Assembly: GCA_963830775.1 (NCBI GenBank)
Contig: CAWHNT010000037.1
Coordinates: 248,001-312,000 of the forward strand
Direction: 5' to 3'
From: CAWHNT01 sp963830775
Lineage (GTDB): Bacteria > Pseudomonadota > Alphaproteobacteria > Geminicoccales > Geminicoccaceae
Length of the DNA stretch: 64,000 nucleotides
Shown piece by piece: positions 61,899 to 64,000 of the stretch (positions are counted from its first letter, which is position 1; each line of letters starts with the position of its first letter). The position numbers and the translations under genes were made by a program. The notes under the pieces are model-generated. The model had not been told where the DNA came from and did no database searches. It saw nothing but the letters and a program-made list of their open reading frames with translations.

Positions 61899-62300
61899 AT
61901 GCCGGCGGGACCGATGCTCGCAGCCGTCGCAGTGCTGGGCCTGCTGCTATCGGCGCCGGCCTCGGCCGAGCGCACGACCGTCCAGGAGGTTCCCTGCGCG
62001 CCCGGGCCCGAGGTGATGCTGGCCAGGGACGGCACGGTCTCGGCCTGCCGCATCGCCGCCGAGACCAACCTCCAGGTCGGCCCGACCGCCGGCAACGGCA
62101 CGGTCGCCTGTGCTGCCGGCAGCAGCATCGAGTTCCATCGCAACGGCTATCTGGCCTTCTGCGGCTCGGTCACGAAGGCCGGGACCTACGTCACGCGAAG
62201 CCGGGCGCCGACGCAGTGCAGGAGCGACAGCCGGGTGGCGTTCGACGAGAACGGCTATCTCGAATACTGCTCCCAGGCCGTGCGCGTGCCGACGGAGTAA
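61899..62300 (+). CDS. Secreted cysteine-containing hypothetical protein
   Basis: 133 residues with a signal peptide (MPAGPMLAAVAVLGLLLSAPASA) and a mature part of two similar segments, each ending in an HRNGYLAFCGS / DENGYLEYCSQ-type motif. Six cysteines (VPCAP, SACRI, VACAA, AFCGS, TQCRS, EYCSQ) could form disulfides in the periplasm. An in-frame ATG at 61845 is an alternative start but would precede the signal peptide with unrelated residues. Function unknown. Confidence 0.65.
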   Translation: MPAGPMLAAVAVLGLLLSAPASAERTTVQEVPCAPGPEVMLARDGTVSACRIAAETNLQVGPTAGNGTVACAAGSSIEFHRNGYLAFCGSVTKAGTYVTRSRAPTQCRSDSRVAFDENGYLEYCSQAVRVPTE

Positions 62301-62318
62301 GTGGCGGGGCGCCGGTCT

Positions 62319-62401
62319 TCCCTCGTGCCTACCGGCCTTTGGCCTGCTTGAGGCTGGGCTTCCTCGTGCCACCGGCCTTAGCCTGCTTGAGGCTGCGGCT
62401 T
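62319..62401. repeat. Two-copy imperfect tandem repeat of about 40 bases
   Basis: Units at about 62319-62361 and 62362-62401 share CCTCGTGCC, ACCGGCCTT and GCCTGCTTGAGGCTG blocks, differing by a few bases and small indels. It lies directly downstream of the secreted-protein gene and outside any convincing reading frame. Confidence 0.6.
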
Positions 62402-62423
62402 CCACGCTCGGCGTGAAAGCGCT

Positions 62424-62648
62424 CTATCGGCGCGCCTGCACCCGGAAGCGGACGCTGTGCTGGGCGCAGTAGCTCTCGGCCAGGAACCTGTCGCCGCCCT
62501 CCACCGGCCGGCCGCAGCACCAGCCTCCGGCACCCTCCTGGTCCGGCAGGAAGGCATGGCAGCGGTTGAGCGCAAGGTCGCGGAAGCGGGTCGCCGCGGG
62601 CCACTTCGCACGGGCGGTAGTCGTCAGGGCTGTGTCGGTGAGCACCAA
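62424..62648 (-). CDS. Small GcrA-like zinc-knuckle protein
   Basis: 74 residues. The C-terminal half (RCHAFLPDQEGAGGWCCGRP, then SYCAQHSVRF) matches the cysteine/histidine pattern at the end of GcrA-type regulators (C-x13-CG.P ... YC-x2-H). There is no N-terminal helix-turn-helix, so it is a stand-alone knuckle or a remnant. The start codon is uncertain; the open frame begins at a TTG. The similarity is suggestive, not proven. Confidence 0.5.
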   Translation of the reverse strand: MVLTDTALTTTARAKWPAATRFRDLALNRCHAFLPDQEGAGGWCCGRPVEGGDRFLAESYCAQHSVRFRVQARR

Positions 62649-62860
62649 GTCGGTGTCCTGCGGCAGGAGTAGGACGGCCGATAGGGGCCCGCGATCGGAT
62701 CAAGGCGGGCCGGCGTCCATGGGACCGCAAGGGGCGCGGCAGGAAGGACGATTACCACGACCTGCCCTGCGCCACCATCCCCGACCCGCTGGGCAAGGGT
62801 TTGCTTGCCGTCCGCCCGCTGCTTCGCCACCCTCCCGGGACGCCCGCGCGGGGAGGCTGC

Positions 62861-63160
62861 ATGCCCTACCAGATCAGGCCCGAGGACCGCATCCATATCG
62901 GCGAGTTCCGCGAGCGGCCGTTCGCCAGGCACTCGCCCGACCTGCAGCGGATCCTGAACGCCATGCGCGCGACACCGCTCGAGGGCCGCTACATCCTGGT
63001 CTGCACCAGACCGTTCAGGGAATGGAAGCTGGCCCGGCATGGCGGGCGCAAGCGGCCGATCGAGCTCTTCCACGACCGGGTATTCCATTCCCGCGAGGAG
63101 GCGGAGTGGGCGGTGTTCAAGCTGCGCTGGAAGGAGATCACGGGCGAGGAGCTGAACTAG
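62861..63160 (+). CDS. dmfA1: N,N-dimethylformamidase small subunit
   Basis: 99 residues. The family pattern of the dimethylformamidase small subunit is recognisable: FARHSPDLQRILNAMRATPLEGRYILV, then REWKLARHGG and the ending RPIELFHDRVFHSREEAEWAVFKLRW. The known enzyme is an alpha/beta complex that hydrolyses dimethylformamide to dimethylamine and formate. GGGAGG sits just before the ATG. The large-subunit gene starts four bases after the stop. Confidence 0.75.
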   Translation: MPYQIRPEDRIHIGEFRERPFARHSPDLQRILNAMRATPLEGRYILVCTRPFREWKLARHGGRKRPIELFHDRVFHSREEAEWAVFKLRWKEITGEELN

Positions 63161-63164
63161 CGCC

Positions 63165-64000
63165 ATGCTCAAGATCATCGGCTATGGCGACAAGCTCAGC
63201 ATCGCACCGGGCGAGACGATAAGGTTCATGGTCTCGGCCTATGACGGGCAGCCCTACCGGGCGCGGATCGTCAGGCTGATCCATGGCGACGCCAATCCCG
63301 AGGGGCCGGGGTTCAAGTGCGAGCCGGTGGCGAGCGGGATCGAGGCTGCCCATGTCGGCAGGCCGCAGGCGATCCGGTGCGGCTCGTGGGCGAAGGTGCC
63401 GCGTCGAGCGCGGCTGCGGGAGCTGAAGAGCTTCACGGTGGCGGCGATGATCATGCCGACCACGCCGGGCAAGGGGCGGCAGGGGCTGGTCGGGCATTGG
63501 GACGAGGGCGGGCTCGCGGGCTGGCTGCTCGAGATCGACGGGCAAGGGTGCCTTGCGGCACGGGTCGGCGACGGCAGGGCGGCGGTCGAGGTCGGGACGG
63601 GAGCGCCGCTGCATCGCGGGCACTGGTATCTGGCCGCGATGACCTACGATGCCGGGACGGGCAGCCTGGCCGTCGTGCAACGCCCGATCGCGCGTCTTGG
63701 CATGGTGAGCGATGCCGGCGCCGGCACGCAGATGGCACCCGGCTTCCGTGCGCCCGAAACCGACATCGTCATGGCTGCGGTCTGCGAAGGCGGCGGAGTC
63801 GGGCATCACTATAACGGGCGGATCGACAGCCCGCGCCTTCTCGACCGGGCCCTGCCGGCCGAGCGGCTGGAAGCGCTCTTCCTGCGGCCGCTGCCGTCCG
63901 ACCTTGCCGGGTCGGTGCTGGCCGCCTGGGACTTCGGCCGGGACGTGGAGACGGTGAGGATCGTCGACGCGAGCCCGAACGGGCTCGACGGGGAGATCGT
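63165..64000 (+). CDS. dmfA2: N,N-dimethylformamidase large subunit, N-terminal part
   Basis: The open frame runs off the window edge, so only about 278 of the roughly 760 residues are visible. The start MLKIIGYGDKLSIAPGETIRFMVSA and IVRLIHGDANPEGPGFKCEP match the family N-terminus. A LamG/concanavalin-like region follows (FTVAAMIMPTTPGKGRQGLVGHW ... HHYNGRIDSPRLLDRAL). The catalytic iron site lies in the missing C-terminal part. Directly coupled to the small-subunit gene. Confidence 0.8.
   Translation, partial: MLKIIGYGDKLSIAPGETIRFMVSAYDGQPYRARIVRLIHGDANPEGPGFKCEPVASGIEAAHVGRPQAIRCGSWAKVPRRARLRELKSFTVAAMIMPTTPGKGRQGLVGHWDEGGLAGWLLEIDGQGCLAARVGDGRAAVEVGTGAPLHRGHWYLAAMTYDAGTGSLAVVQRPIARLGMVSDAGAGTQMAPGFRAPETDIVMAAVCEGGGVGHHYNGRIDSPRLLDRALPAERLEALFLRPLPSDLAGSVLAAWDFGRDVETVRIVDASPNGLDGEI

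Overview
This GC-rich window (about 70% by eye) looks like chromosome of an alphaproteobacterium, most likely near Rhodospirillales/Geminicoccales. The evidence is the divergent fliX / flgI-rod-binding protein-flbY layout, HWE-type histidine kinase, GcrA-like zinc-knuckle protein and ccm gene order. I saw no rRNA, tRNA or CRISPR array.

0-12.5 kb: the tail of uvrC, then pgsA-moaD-moaE; an uncharacterised two-gene operon on the minus strand; a sugar-isomerase-like TIM barrel; a compact cytochrome c maturation operon (ccmD-E-F-G-H-I, minus strand); a divergent SDR/LysR pair.

12.6-26 kb: glnD (broken by one extra base), a translationally coupled double-KaiC ATPase plus HWE kinase module, a 1,052-residue cyclase/AAA/TPR regulator, then yggT-DUF167-folD and an orphan hyuA.

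25.8-31.6 kb: flagellar block, fliX divergent from flgI-cheL/flgJ-flbY-flgK-flgL-fliW, with a sigma-54-like promoter before flgI.

31.9-47.8 kb: metabolic and hypothetical genes: MttB-family methyltransferase, a secreted-protein operon (M8-like protease, small secreted protein, exported YqgE), alcohol dehydrogenase, panC, dgcN-dgcA for D-glutamate, YHS protein, MBL hydrolase, PQQ-type sugar dehydrogenase, a degenerate PAS-GGDEF gene, a TerB-like gene and a TPR protein.

47.8-56.8 kb: accessory stretch with three IS elements of different families (IS630, IS1595, IS30). Between them lie a guanidinium exporter under a clear guanidine-II (mini-ykkC) riboswitch, an acetoin-dehydrogenase-type E1/E2 operon, a GFA-family gene and a Phd/PIN toxin-antitoxin pair whose toxin is cut by IS30.

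56.8-64 kb: GST, aldo/keto reductase, cold-shock protein with strong terminator, pentapeptide-repeat protein, fatty acid desaturase, several small orphan proteins, and the small plus (truncated by the window edge) large subunits of N,N-dimethylformamidase.

A cross-cutting feature is the number of genes, including normally important glnD and panC, that are broken by single-base frameshifts, mostly after 37 kb. This suggests residual sequencing indels at least as much as real gene decay, and translations of those genes should be read across frames.
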